DNA of 64,000 nucleotides, from contig MU400633.1 in NCBI GenBank assembly GCA_022578965.1, positions 51,645-115,644 of the forward strand. Reading direction: 5' to 3'. A model generated the notes under the pieces. It had not been told where the DNA came from and ran no database searches. It saw only the letters and a program-made list of their open reading frames with translations. Shown piece after piece: positions 35,268-46,566 of this stretch; the stretch's first letter is position 1; each line of letters starts with the position of its first letter. Source of the DNA: Xylaria sp. FL1777 (lineage: Eukaryota > Ascomycota > Sordariomycetes > Xylariales > Xylariaceae). The position numbers and the translations under genes were made by a program.

Positions 35268-36080
35268 ATTATTAAACTTAGTTATTTTAGCACTTTTTAG
35301 TGCTTTGTTTATACACTTAATTAACTAATAAATGCTTATATAATTAATCACTAGTTTTTATTTTAGCACTTTTTAATGCTTTGTTTTTTACTTTTTATAT
35401 GCTTTTATATGTTTTAGCATAGCTTGCATAATTACTAATAAATGCTTATATAATTAATTAATAAATGCTTATAACTTACGTAATTAATGTTATTTTAGCA
35501 TAGCTTAATGCTTTATTTGCAGCTTATATAATTAATTAATAAATGTTTGCGTAGCTTTTTGTATGCTTTTATATGTTTTAATATAGCTTGCATAATTAAC
35601 TAATAAATGCTTATATAATTAACTAATAAATGCTTATATATTAACTAATAAATGCTTATATAATTAACTAATAAATGCTTATAGCTTATATAATTAACAT
35701 TATTTTAGCATAGCTTAGTGCTTTATTTATAGCTTGCATGTTTTTTAAAACTAGCATTATTAGCTTAACTATAAATTTATTAGTTTTAATGCTTATATAA
35801 TAATTATTATTTTCTGTTTATATGTTTTAATATAGCTTGCATAATTAACTAATAAATGCTTATATAATTAACTAATATGCTTAGTTTATAACTTGCATAA
35901 TTAACTTAATAAACGTGCTATTACTTTTTATATACCTTTATATATTTTAGCACTTTTTAATACTTAGTTTATAGCTTATATAATAATTAACTAATAAATG
36001 CTTTTATATTTTTAGTGCTTAGTTTATAGCTTATATAGTTAATTAATAAATGTGTAATTACTAAAACCTTTTATATTAAT
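35268..36080. repeat. AT satellite (right part)
   Basis: Continues the array interrupted by TIR element copy 1. The clearest tandem part is about 35580-35690, with four near-copies of a 23-bp unit containing AATTAACTAATAAATGCTTA. Longer mixed units with TTAGCACTTTTTAGTGCTT recur through the array. Confidence 0.75.
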
Positions 36081-36214
36081 AATAGCTTATAGTATATTAT
36101 TACTTTTTTATTATTAAGTAATATATAAATGCCTTTAAATATTAGTAGTTATATGTTAAACTAACTTGCAGTTAAGATTAGTTTAATTAATATAATATAT
36201 AAATAAATAAATAA

Positions 36215-36375
36215 CTATAGCTTTTTATGCAGTAAACTTAATGCAGTTAGCTTAACATATATTAAAATTAAAATTACTTAATTTTAATAGCTATAGCTTT
36301 TTACGCAATTATTATATGCAGTAAACTTAATGCAATTAGCTAATTAATTAATTAAAATTACTTAATTTTAATAAT
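36215..36375. repeat. Two-copy tandem repeat of about 76 bp
   Basis: Two adjacent copies share CTATAGCTTTTTAYGCA, GTAAACTTAATGCARTTAGC and AAAATTACTTAATTTTAATA in the same order, starting at 36215 and 36291. They differ by small insertions and C/T or G/A changes. Confidence 0.65.
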
Positions 36376-37120
36376 TATTAGTTATGCTAAAGTTTATTTG
36401 TAGTAAAGGTAAAACCTAGTATAAACTAAGATTTAATAAATTTAGCATGTTTTAACACTACACTTAGTTTATTAAATAAGCTTAATATGCTTTATAGCTA
36501 TTAAGCATAATTTTATTAATTAACTAAAGTTAATTTTTTTATATATTTATTAACCTTTGTTAGCTTTAAAACATAAGTATAAAAAGTTTTATGTAAGTTT
36601 ATTAATCCTAAGAAAATATTTATATAAGATTTTCGAATTTATAGCTTATAAAACACCAAAAACAGTAAGTTTTAAAGTAGTTTTAATTTTAATAATTAAG
36701 AAATTTATAGCGCTTTAATTAAAAAAGCATATTAAATTAAGCTAATTAAACGTAGCTAGCTACTATAAGTTAGTTTTAATAACTTAACTAATTAACTTCG
36801 ATTAATTAATTAAAAGCAGCATTATTTACTTTAGCGTGCGTATATATATATATATATAAAGCAAATTTACTTAAAAATACTTATGTTATAATTATATATA
36901 TATATATTATAACTTAATATAAATTATAAGCAATTAATTTTATAGCTTTTAGTAAAAAAGTATAAAACTTTAAATAATAATTAGTATTATTACATATTAA
37001 CGTTTTTTAAACCTAAGTTTATTTAAAATTAAGCAAGCTTGTTTTTTTATTTAAAACATATTTTTGCTTTAATTAAACGCTTAGCTTACTAAACGCTTAA
37101 ATGTAATATATAAATTACCT
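36376..37120. other. AT-rich spacer with an (AT)n tract
   Basis: No element recognised. A pure alternating TA tract of about 20 bp lies near 36840-36860 and another near 36890-36910. Confidence 0.45.
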
Positions 37121-37330
37121 TTGTTTTTAGTATTACTATTATTGTTAATATTATTATTATTAGCATTACTATTATTAATACTACTATTATTTTCGGTTTT
37201 ATTATTAAATTTAGTTTTATTATTAGATTTAGTTTTATTGTTTAAATCTTGTTTTATTATTAAATTTCGTTTTATTATTATTGCTATTATTATTATTGCT
37301 GTTATTATTATTGCTGTTATTATTTTAGCC
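37121..37330. repeat. (TTA)n-type trinucleotide-rich tract
   Basis: Imperfect TTA/ATT trinucleotide runs with GCA, CTA and GTT interruptions. They produce a 98-codon Leu/Ile-rich open frame that is a composition artefact. The tract abuts the target duplication of the chromovirus at 37340. Confidence 0.7.
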
Positions 37331-37344
37331 TTAAAGTATAATTA

Positions 37345-37838
37345 TGTTACGAAATTAGCATTAAGGTGGCCTTTAGAGCGACTTAATGCTTTTATATATA
37401 CTTTGCACCTATGTTAACTAAAGCTAAATTATGTAACAACTTATTTAGCTTATTAAGCTTACAGTAATTTAAAGCTTACTAAGCTTACAGTAATTTAAGG
37501 CTTACTAAGCTTATAATAATTTAGTGCTTATTAAACTTACGGTAATTTAAAAAAGGGTTTTTGTTTTTTTTACTTTTTTTTTATTTATATAATTATATAT
37601 TGCTTATATTTAGTTATTTATTTAGTTTTTGCTTTTTAGCTATTAATTTTATTTTTTTATAACTACTAAGCATTAATATATTTATTACTTTTAATCCTTT
37701 AAGACCTTTATTAATATATAGTAATAAAAGTACTTTAAAAACTTTTTTAATAGATTACTGCTAAAAATCCTATTATTACTTGCAAATTAAAACCTTAAAA
37801 GCAAACTTATTATATTAATATATAATAAGTTTATTATA
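37345..37838 (+). repeat. 5' LTR of chromovirus copy 1
   Basis: Starts TGTTACGAAATTAGC and ends TTTATTATA, where the other copies keep GTCCGTTATA. It has the same length (494 bp) as the 3' LTR but is more heavily C-to-T/G-to-A mutated at its 3' end. Confidence 0.93.
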
Positions 37839-39140
37839 TTTTAATAGCTTTTTAATTAATAAAACTTAACATATAAAACAAGTATTAGTATAAAAAAGTT
37901 AAATAATAGTTAGTTTATAAAATAAACTTTTAAAAGCATACTTAAAAAATATTTAAAAAATAAAAATGCTAAATAGCATTATATAAGTAAACTTTACTTA
38001 ATAACTAATAAACTAAATCTAAGTTATATTATTAAAAATAAAAAGTTAAAAATTAAGTTTAAAGATTTTAAAAACTTTTAAAACTAGTAATATATTAAAA
38101 CAATAAACTTTAGCACTTTTATTAGCTATTTTTATTAAAGAAAAAGCAGTAGTAAAAAAAAAAAAGTTAAGTAATAGTAATAAAAAAAAACTAACGCTAA
38201 TGCTAGCGCTATAAAGTAAACTAATTGTTTTAACCTAAAAAATAGCTTAAATATTAGTTATAATAATTAAAGCAGTAATAATAATTATTATTATAACAAT
38301 AAGTTAAGATTTTAAACAAATAATTATATTATAATTAATGCTAATATTATTACTAGCAAACTTAATATTTATTTTTATTATTATTATACTTAAAATAATA
38401 ACTTAAAATAAAAAACTTAACTTTTTATTACTATTATTGCTTTTATTATTAAAATTATTTATAATATTAAAAGTGCTAAATATTAAAAGTTTTAAACTTA
38501 TTGCTTTAAAGCTTTATAATAAATTTATAAATATAGAAGCTTTTTTAATTTATGCTAAACTTTATTTAAAATAGCACTTTATTACTATTATAAAAAAAAA
38601 CTAAAAAATAATAACTATTTTATAATTTCTATTAAAAAAAATATTAAAATAGTTTTAACTTATTTTAAAGGATTTTTTAAAAGCTAATAAATTAACTAAT
38701 TTTAAGCTAAAAATAAAAAAGATTTTTAAAAATTACGTTAAGTTTAAAAATTAAATAAAAGCATTATTTAAAAACACTTAAAAAGTAGAACACGTAAAAA
38801 AAGCACTTTATTGCTTAAAATAAACAAAAGTAGTAGTAAATTATGCTATAAAATTTAAACAATTAGTAGCAATTTTAAAATTGCTTAAACTTGCATTATT
38901 TTATTTATTTTATAATAAACTTAAAACTTAAGTTTAAAATAAACTATGCAAAATAAATAAACTAGCAAAAATTAATATGTATATTAATATAGCTATTATA
39001 ATTAATTAATAATTATTTAATTAGTACTTTAAAACTAAAAAAACTAAAAAAAACAAGAAAAAAAAACACTTAAAAAAATATTAAATAAAGATTTAAACAA
39101 ATTAGTAAAGTTTAAAAACAATAATCTTAAAACATGTTTA

Positions 39141-39195
39141 AAGTTAAATGTTATAACTACAAAAAAAAAGAATATTTTTAAAAATAATGCTAATT
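39141..39195 (+). pseudogene. gag relic with zinc-knuckle remnant
   Basis: The frame through 39148 reads KCYNYKKKNIFKNNA. This looks like a CCHC knuckle whose second Cys became Tyr and whose later ligands are lost, as G-to-A change would produce. It sits in a Lys-rich stretch about 1.3 kb after the 5' LTR, as expected for the end of gag. The assignment is tentative. Confidence 0.45.
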
Positions 39196-41129
39196 TAAGA
39201 AAAAAAACAGAAAAAAAAGCTATAAAAAGGAAAAGATTTTTTAGCTTAAAAAAAAAATACAAGTTATAAAAGTTCAAAACAACAAAAAACAACAAAGCAA
39301 TTTAAAAAATATATTTTTAAAGCAAAAGTATAAAATTGCTATTTTAAATTAAAACAAAAGTGCTATACTAAATAAATCTAAATGCTTTATTTATATAAGT
39401 TAAAATAAACAAACATGCAAATATTATTTAAAAGCTTTGCAATTATTAAAACAAATTATAAAAAGATATATTTATTATATAAACAATTAAAGTTATTTAA
39501 TATATAACTTAAAAAAATAGTTTAACTAAAAGTAATAAATAATAAAAAGTAATAAATTAATATAGTTAGCAAACTTATAAAATTATAAAGATTTTAAACT
39601 ATTAAAGCTTAAAATATAGCTTAAAGAAAAATTATGTTTAAAAAAATAAAACTGCAATTATAAATAATATAATTACTAAACTAATTATAAATTATTAAAG
39701 CATTTAATTATTAAATAAACTTAAAGAAATAAAACTTATAAAACTTTAAAACAAAAATAAATAAAATTAAAAGCTATAAAAAATACTATAGAAAAAAAAC
39801 TAATAAAAATAAACAAAGTATTTTTATAGTTTAAACTGCTTTAAATATAATAAAACCAAAAAACACTAATAATTAATATAAAAACTAATATGTTTTAAAA
39901 ACTAAAACTAGTAATTTAACTAATTGCTAAAAATTATTACTATAATAAAACTATAATAAAAAACAATAATAATATTTTATAACTAAAAAATTTAAAATAT
40001 AATAAAGTACTATAAAATTGCTATATAATATACTATTGCTACTAATATTTACTTAATAAATTAAAAAATAATTAGTTTTTTAAATAAATTGCAAAAATAA
40101 AAATAAAAAACCTTTATAAAGTAAAATAATTAGTTATAACTTTAGTTTACTATAAAAATCTATAAAAATTTATAATATTTAAAAAAAACAGCAGTTATAT
40201 TTATAATATTGTTTTAAAAAAATATAAAAATAACTGCTATAAATATTATTAGCTAATTAAAGCATAATTGTATTAAAAAATAATTGCTAAAAGCAAAAAA
40301 GCTTAAAAACTATAATTTAAAGCTTAACTAAAAACAAAAACAAAATAAAGTATAATAACGTTTAAAGTATTAAATAAAACAAATATTTAAACATTTTATA
40401 AAAAAAAATCAAAAAATAAAATAAGCACTTATTAAATAAGTAGCAAATAGCTAAAAAAACTAAAGCTTTATATAAAGTTTAATATAATAACTAAAAAAAT
40501 TAGTTTAAAGTTAAACTTATATATTAAAAAAAAATATAATATTTTAATTAATTTAAAAGCATAAGCTAATATAATTTTACTTAAAGTAATAAAACGAAAT
40601 AAAATTTTTTAAAAATACAAGCAAAAATCTTAAAAGATTAAAAGATTTAATAAAAGTATTTTTAGCTATAATAACAGTTATATACTTAAAAAAACTAAAC
40701 TTCTTAATATATTTATATAAAAACATAAAAAATAAATTGTATTAAATATTGCTAATATATTTAATTATAACATTATTTTGGAAATATTATAGTTAAAAAC
40801 TAGCAACCTTTTAATTTAATAAAAAGCTAAAACTATTAAGTAAAAAAGTAAAAAATAAAGCAAAAAAATCAGAAAAATTGCAAAAAAAATTCTAAACAGA
40901 ATACTAAAAGTATATTACAAATTTAACAAACTATTTAAAAAAAAAAAAAAAAAAGAACTTTTTAAACATAGCTTATAAAACTACTACATTTTTATTAAAA
41001 AAAAATATTAACTAAAGCTTTATTAAGTATACTACATAAGCTTAAACAAAATAAACGCTTTATAAAAATACATTTAAAAAAATTTAGCAAAAGGATTTTT
41101 AAGAAAGTTTTAGTTATTTGTTAAATACT

Positions 41130-43830
41130 TTATAGTACTAATACTTAAAATAAAAAATAAAAAACAACTAATTAATAAAAAAAAAAAACTAATATAGCAA
41201 ATAATAGTTAATTATTAACTATTAAACATAATTATTATTGCAAATAAATATTTTTTTACTTTATTAATAACTATAAAAGAAAATATTAGCTAAATAAAAT
41301 AGTTTATAGTAGTTAATATCTTAAACAAATATTATACTATTAAAATAGCTAAAGAAAAAAAATGGAAAATTGCTATATAAACAATATATAAACTATATAA
41401 ATATATAATTATGCTATAAAAACTACAAAATATATTAGCTAGTTTTTAATATATAATAATAATAATTCTACAAAAATTTTTAAATAAATTTATGTTTATT
41501 TACTTAAATAATATTTTAATTTACTTTAAAACACTAAAAAAACATAAGAAATATATAACTTAAATATTAAAAACACTTAAACAAGCAAAATTATAACTTA
41601 ACATAAAAAAGTATATATAGCATATATAAAAAATTAACTTTTTAAGATTTATAATTATTTTAAAATAAATATAAATTTAACAATTAAAAATTAATATAAT
41701 ATAAAACTAAAAAATATTTAACTTAGCTATTGTTATAAATATATAATAAGCATTAAGATTTTTAAACTATGTTTAAATGTTGATTTAAAACTTTAAAAAA
41801 ATAGCATTTTATTTTATAAAATATATAAAGAAAAAATATAAAAAAAGGTCTTTTTTAATTTTAAAAGAAGCCCGAAAAGCTTTTAAAGAACTAAAACTAA
41901 AAGTTATTTTTAACTTTATAATTAAATTACCTAATTTACAAAAAAAGAAAAAACTAAAAATAAATGCTTTAAATAGTATAATTATAAAAGTTTTAAAACA
42001 ACTAAAAAACAATAAAAAATAGCACTTAGTAGCTTATTACTTTAAAGCACTATAAAACGTAACATTATAATACTTTATATATAACAAAGAACTATTTGCA
42101 ATTATTATAGCACTTAAAAAGTAAAAACTATTTTTTATAAAAACTATAAAGCTTATTAAAATTTACTTAAATTATTAAAACTTAATAAAATTTATAATTA
42201 TACAAGAAATTACTAAACAATATAAAAATTAAATAGTTTTTTTTTTTAAATTTAACTTTAAAATATATTACATTAAAAGAAAAAAAAACATTTAAGCAAA
42301 CATACTTAATTAACAAAGTTAAAAAGGATTTAAAGTGCTAAAAAAAAACATTTAAGTATTATATCTGCAATAAAATAAAAACCTAAAGATTAAAACTATA
42401 CTTAAAGACTTTATAAATATATAGCTATAATAAGCTTATAATCTTAAAGAACTAAAAAAATTATAAAAGCATAAAAAATTAAAAAACAATAAGCTAATAT
42501 ATAAACATAAAGTTTACTTATTAAAAGCTTTATAAAACAAGTTTATTAAGAACTTTTATAAATACTTATTACATAAACATTAAAAAATAATAAAAATAGT
42601 TTAACAACTATAAAAAAAATACGATTTTTTAGAACTATAAAATATAATTAAATCTATTATAAAAAGATATAATATTTGTAATAAAGCTAAAGCAGCTTAA
42701 TATAAACTTTATAAACTATTATAACTTATATAAATACTTAAATAAGTATAACATATTATTGCTTAAGATTTTATTATAGCATTACTTTTATTAACTAATT
42801 TAGTTATAAAAATACAATATAATAAAATATAAGTTATTATTAATAGATTTATTAAATATGCTTATTTTTTACTATTTAAAGGAAATATTATAGCTAAATA
42901 ACTTGCATATATTTTTATATGCTAGTACTTAAATAAATATAAACTACTAAAAAGAATTGTTTTAAACTAAAATAAATTGTTTATTTTTAAATTTAAAACA
43001 AGTTTTTTTAAACTTATTAGTATTAAACTTAAGTTTTTAACTGCTTGTTATTTATAAACTAATAAACAAACAAAAAAACTAAACTAAATATTAAAACAAT
43101 ACTTATAAAGTTATATTAACTATTAATAAAACAATTAAATAAAACTGTTATTAATAGTATAAATTTTATATAATATATTAACAAATAAAAATATAAATAT
43201 ATTTTTATATAAAGCTGTTTATAAATAACAAGCAACTATTATAAAACAAAAGAAAACATTAATTAAAGCACTTGCTATTTTAATTATAGCACCTTAAGCA
43301 AGAACTATTGCAACAAAAATTAAAACGCTACAAGTTAAATTATAATTATGCCTTTAGTTTTTATAACAACAAATGTTAAAATACTATAATAAAAAACGAA
43401 CTAAAAAGCTAACTTTTAAAAAAAGAAATAAAGTTTACTTGTTATAACAAAAATAAAACGCATATATTAATATTTCTTAAATTAAAACAAAACAACTAAG
43501 CAACAAATTAAAATTTAAAAAACTTAGTTTTTTTAAAATTAAAGAAGTTATTTTATTTATTAACTATAAACTATTATTACTAAAGAATATATAAATTTAC
43601 TTTATTTTTTACATTTTTTTACTAGAACTAGCGCTTATTAAAATACTTATTAAAATATAACTAGAAGTAAAAATAAATTAAAATGTTTATAAAGTTAAAA
43701 GTATACTAAATTTTTGTTAAAATAATAATAACTTAAAGTACTTTATTAAATAAAAAAAATATTTATATGCTAATAATACTTAAGAACTTAAAAAATACTT
43801 AAAGATTACTGCAGTAATTATAAGTTAGTT
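41130..43830 (+). pseudogene. pol relic: reverse transcriptase, RNase H, integrase, chromodomain
   Basis: One plus-strand frame carries every domain in order. RT: a VDYR-like start near 41205 and YLNNILIYFKT at 41501-41533, from the catalytic YLDD. RNase H: NASN-like and ALQNVTLQYF remnants, about 41960-42060. Integrase: HHCC zinc-binding remnant about 42520-42680 (CNICNKAKAAQYKLY), and QTNKQTKKLNQ from about 43058, the usual QTDGQTERLNQ block. Chromodomain: YFIK*KKYLYANNT from 43739, from YLVKWKGY...NTWEP. Stops are TAA/TAG at positions expected for Gln or Trp. In living chromoviruses the chromodomain directs integration to heterochromatin. Confidence 0.88.
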
Positions 43831-44497
43831 TTACTGCTAATATTTTAACTGCTTAAAACTAAAGAAAAAAAATTAGCTTTAAAAAAAACGCCTAAAAAGT
43901 TTTAATTAAACTTAAATAAAGCAGCTTATGCTACTTTAGCTTGCTTTTTTTGTTGTTTTTGCTTTTTTATTAGCGCTTTTTGTTCTTTTTTAATATGCTT
44001 TATTTTATTTAATTTATTTAAAAACTAAAGCTTTTGCTAAATTATTTTAACGCTTTTTGCTTTTAAAAAACATTTCTGTATATAAAGCTAAACTAGCTTG
44101 CTTAAAACAGAGTTAAAGCTACTTTAAGCTTGTTTTAGTTCTTTTTAAACTAAAAGCAACTATTGCTTTGCTTGCTTTTTTTTTTTTTTAAAATAACAAT
44201 ATTTAGAAATTATATTGTTAATAAAGTTAATTAAGACTTTTGATTTATTGCAGGAATAGCTAGCGCATATATATTTAAAGCAATAAAATATGTTATTTGT
44301 TATTTTATACGTTAATAATTAATTAAAGCAATAAAAGCAAGGCATAACTTTATAACTAATAAAATTAATAAAAGAAGCAAGAATGAATTTTTGCTTTGTT
44401 TTTAATAAGCGATTAGTTCTTTTAATGTGCTTTAATATTTTTAACATGCAGAAAAAAAAGAAAGAAAATATTTACGGAAAAATTATTAAAACAACAA

Positions 44498-44517
44498 TTC
44501 TAGAAAAAAAGAAATAA
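44498..44517 (+). other. Polypurine tract of chromovirus copy 1
   Basis: A purine-rich run (AGAAAAAAAGAAATAA) lies immediately before the 3' LTR, in the position of the plus-strand primer. The equivalent pyrimidine run on the plus strand borders the inverted LTR at 49118. Confidence 0.7.
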
Positions 44518-45011
44518 TGTTACAAAATTAGCACTAAAGTAGCTTTTAAAGCAACTTAATGCTTTTATATATATTTTATACTTGTGCTAACTAAAGCTAA
44601 GTTATATAACAACTTATTTAGCTTATTAAGTTTATAGTAATTTAAAGCTTATTAGGCTTACAGTAATTTAAGGCTTACTAAGCTTATAGTAATTTAGTGC
44701 TTACTAAACTTATAGTAATCTAAAAAAGAGTTTTTGTTTTTTTTATTTTTTCTTTGTTTATATAATTATATATTGCTTATATTTAGTTACTTATTTAGTT
44801 CTTGCTTTTTAGCTATTAATTTTATTTCTTTATAACTATTAAGCACTAATATATTTATTACTTTTAATCCCTTAAGACTTTTATTAATATATAGTAGTAA
44901 AAGTACCCCGAAAACCTCCCTAACGAACTACTGCTAAAGATCTTATTATTACCTGCAAATCAAGACTTTAAAAGCAAACCTGTTATATTGATATATAATA
45001 AGTCCGTTATA
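44518..45011 (+). repeat. 3' LTR of chromovirus copy 1
   Basis: Starts TGTTACAAAATTAGC and ends GTCCGTTATA; 494 bp. It is followed directly by AATTA, the right copy of the target duplication. Confidence 0.93.
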
Positions 45012-45016
45012 AATTA

Positions 45017-45680
45017 CTTATTTTATAAAAAAAAACCGTTTTTATTTTATTTTGTTAGCTAAAATCTTAAGAAATACTTAATATGTTGCTTAGTTTACTT
45101 TTAAGTATTACTATATAAAGCTTATAGCTATTTTAACATTACTAAAAGCATAAAAGCATGCAATATATTCTTTTATTGTTTTATTTACGTTGTTTATATA
45201 ATAACTAAAAATATTAATTAACTTATTTTTAATATTTTAATAATTGTTTAAATGCTGCTTAAATATAATAAGTGCTATACAAATAGCTATATAAGCTATA
45301 CTATATAACATTTTTAAGCTTAACTAATTTACGTACTTTTGCAAACTTTTAGTTTTAAGAAAAAAAATAATAACCTTAGCTAAAAAACTAAAAAAAAGTA
45401 TAAAAAGCTTTTAAACATAGTTTATATTATGTTATAAATAAACAATATATAACGTTATATAAATAAAATGTATATATAAATGTTTTTTAATTAAGCTATA
45501 ACTATATATAAGTTAAACTTTTTAGTTTTTGCAGCTTTATAATAATAAAGGCCTAAGTATTTATTTTTTATAGTTGCTTTAATATTATGGTTTTTGCTTA
45601 TGAATATTTTAAGCTTAAAGCTTTTTTAATGTGTTGTTTAAATTAATGCGTTTTATATTTTATATATTTTTTAGTTACGC
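45017..45680. other. AT-rich spacer
   Basis: Sequence right of the chromovirus. No element or readable relic frame recognised. Confidence 0.45.
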
Positions 45681-45684
45681 GTTT

Positions 45685-46170
45685 TTTAGCTAATATATCT
45701 TTTAATAATAGGTTTTTAGCAATGTATCTTTTAGTTTATAAATATATTAATAATAATTCTTTTAGTTAATAAGTTTTTAGTAATATATTTTTTAGTTTAT
45801 AAATGTTCTTTAATTAATAAATATATTAACAAGGATTCTCTTAGTTTATAAGTGTTTTTTTATTAATAAATATATTAGCAACATTTTTTTTAGTTAATAA
45901 GTTTATTTAAACCTTTTGCTTAATTAATTTATACTAGTTTTAATTTATATACATTTTTGCTAGTTTATATATTTTTACTAGTTTTTATTTTTGCTAGTTT
46001 GTTTATTTAGCTAGTTTGTTTATTTAGCTAGTTTGTTTATTTAGCTAGTTTGTTTATTTTTGCTAGTTTTTATTTTTGTTAGTTTTTATTTTTACTAGTT
46101 TGTTTATTTTTGCTAGTTTTCATTTTTGCTAGTTTTTATTTTTGCTAGTTTATTTATTTTTGCTAATTTA
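45685..46170. repeat. Two adjacent AT minisatellites
   Basis: At 45685-45920 there are imperfect copies of a roughly 60-bp unit containing TTAGTTTATAAATG and TTAATAAATATATTA. At 45930-46170 follows an array of 17-18-bp units, GCTAGTTTGTTTATTT and GCTAGTTTTTATTTTT, with three near-identical tandem copies at about 46010-46060. Confidence 0.75.
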
Positions 46171-46449
46171 TACTTATTTTATACTTAGCTTTTTATTAAG
46201 TAAGTTAAATAGCTTTGGCTTTTTATTTACTATATTTAACATTTTAGCTATTTATTAAGTGATAGTGTTAAACTTGCTACAAAAAATATTTCGTGATTAA
46301 TTTTGCCCACTTTTTTTAAGTAAAGTAATCATTTAAATTATTGCGAGGTAATAAAGCTAATATTTTATTAAAGCTTTACTGCTTTTAATATTTTATCTTG
46401 CTATATTAACAAAGCAATACTCCTTTTTTTTCCTTTTTTAACTTTAACG

Positions 46450-46530
46450 ATGCTTTTATTCATTAGGCTACCTTAATAACGCTTTTATTTATTGGGCTAC
46501 CTTAATAACGCTTTTATTTATTTGGCTATA
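46450..46530. repeat. Short tandem repeat, about 31-bp unit
   Basis: The sequence GGCTACCTTAATAACGCT followed by TTTATTTATT occurs twice in tandem, with partial copies before and after. It ends about 35 bp before the ATG of the relic frame at 46567. Confidence 0.7.
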
Positions 46531-46566
46531 TATATTTAGCTTACCGAGAAAATAAAAAACTAAAAC

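Larger units (their letters stand above)
37345..45011 (+). mobile_element. Complete Ty3/Gypsy chromovirus, copy 1 (RIP-degraded)
   Basis: A 7,667-bp LTR retrotransposon. Its two LTRs are 494 bp each (37345-37838 and 44518-45011), begin TG and end TA (originally CA), and are flanked by a perfect 5-bp duplication AATTA (37340-37344 and 45012-45016). The order of relic domains on the plus strand is gag with a CCHC-like knuckle, then reverse transcriptase, RNase H, integrase and chromodomain. This is the Ty3/Gypsy order with the C-terminal chromodomain that defines chromoviruses. A purine-rich tract precedes the 3' LTR. All coding parts carry many TAA/TAG stops, so the element is dead. Confidence 0.93.

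Noticed and set aside
36840..36910. (TA)n tracts as an origin or cruciform regulatory site
   Set aside because: Alternating TA tracts are expected by chance in sequence this AT-rich and depleted of CpA/TpG; nothing else supports a function.
37121..37417. 98-codon Leu-rich frame as a signal or membrane peptide
   Set aside because: It is a translation of imperfect TTA/ATT trinucleotide runs that runs into the chromovirus LTR.
39044..39295. Minus-strand Phe/Leu-rich open frame as a membrane protein
   Set aside because: It is the reverse of the Lys-rich gag relic of the chromovirus. AT-rich sequence gives Phe/Leu/Lys frames by composition alone. The same applies to 41809-42012, 55278-55463, 59310-59495 and 62435-62674.
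46280..46320. Possible pogo/Fot-type transposon end (CGTGATTAATTTTGCCCAC)
   Set aside because: The word looks like ends seen in some fungal pogo elements, but I found no inverted partner, no TA target duplication and no transposase relic attached to it.
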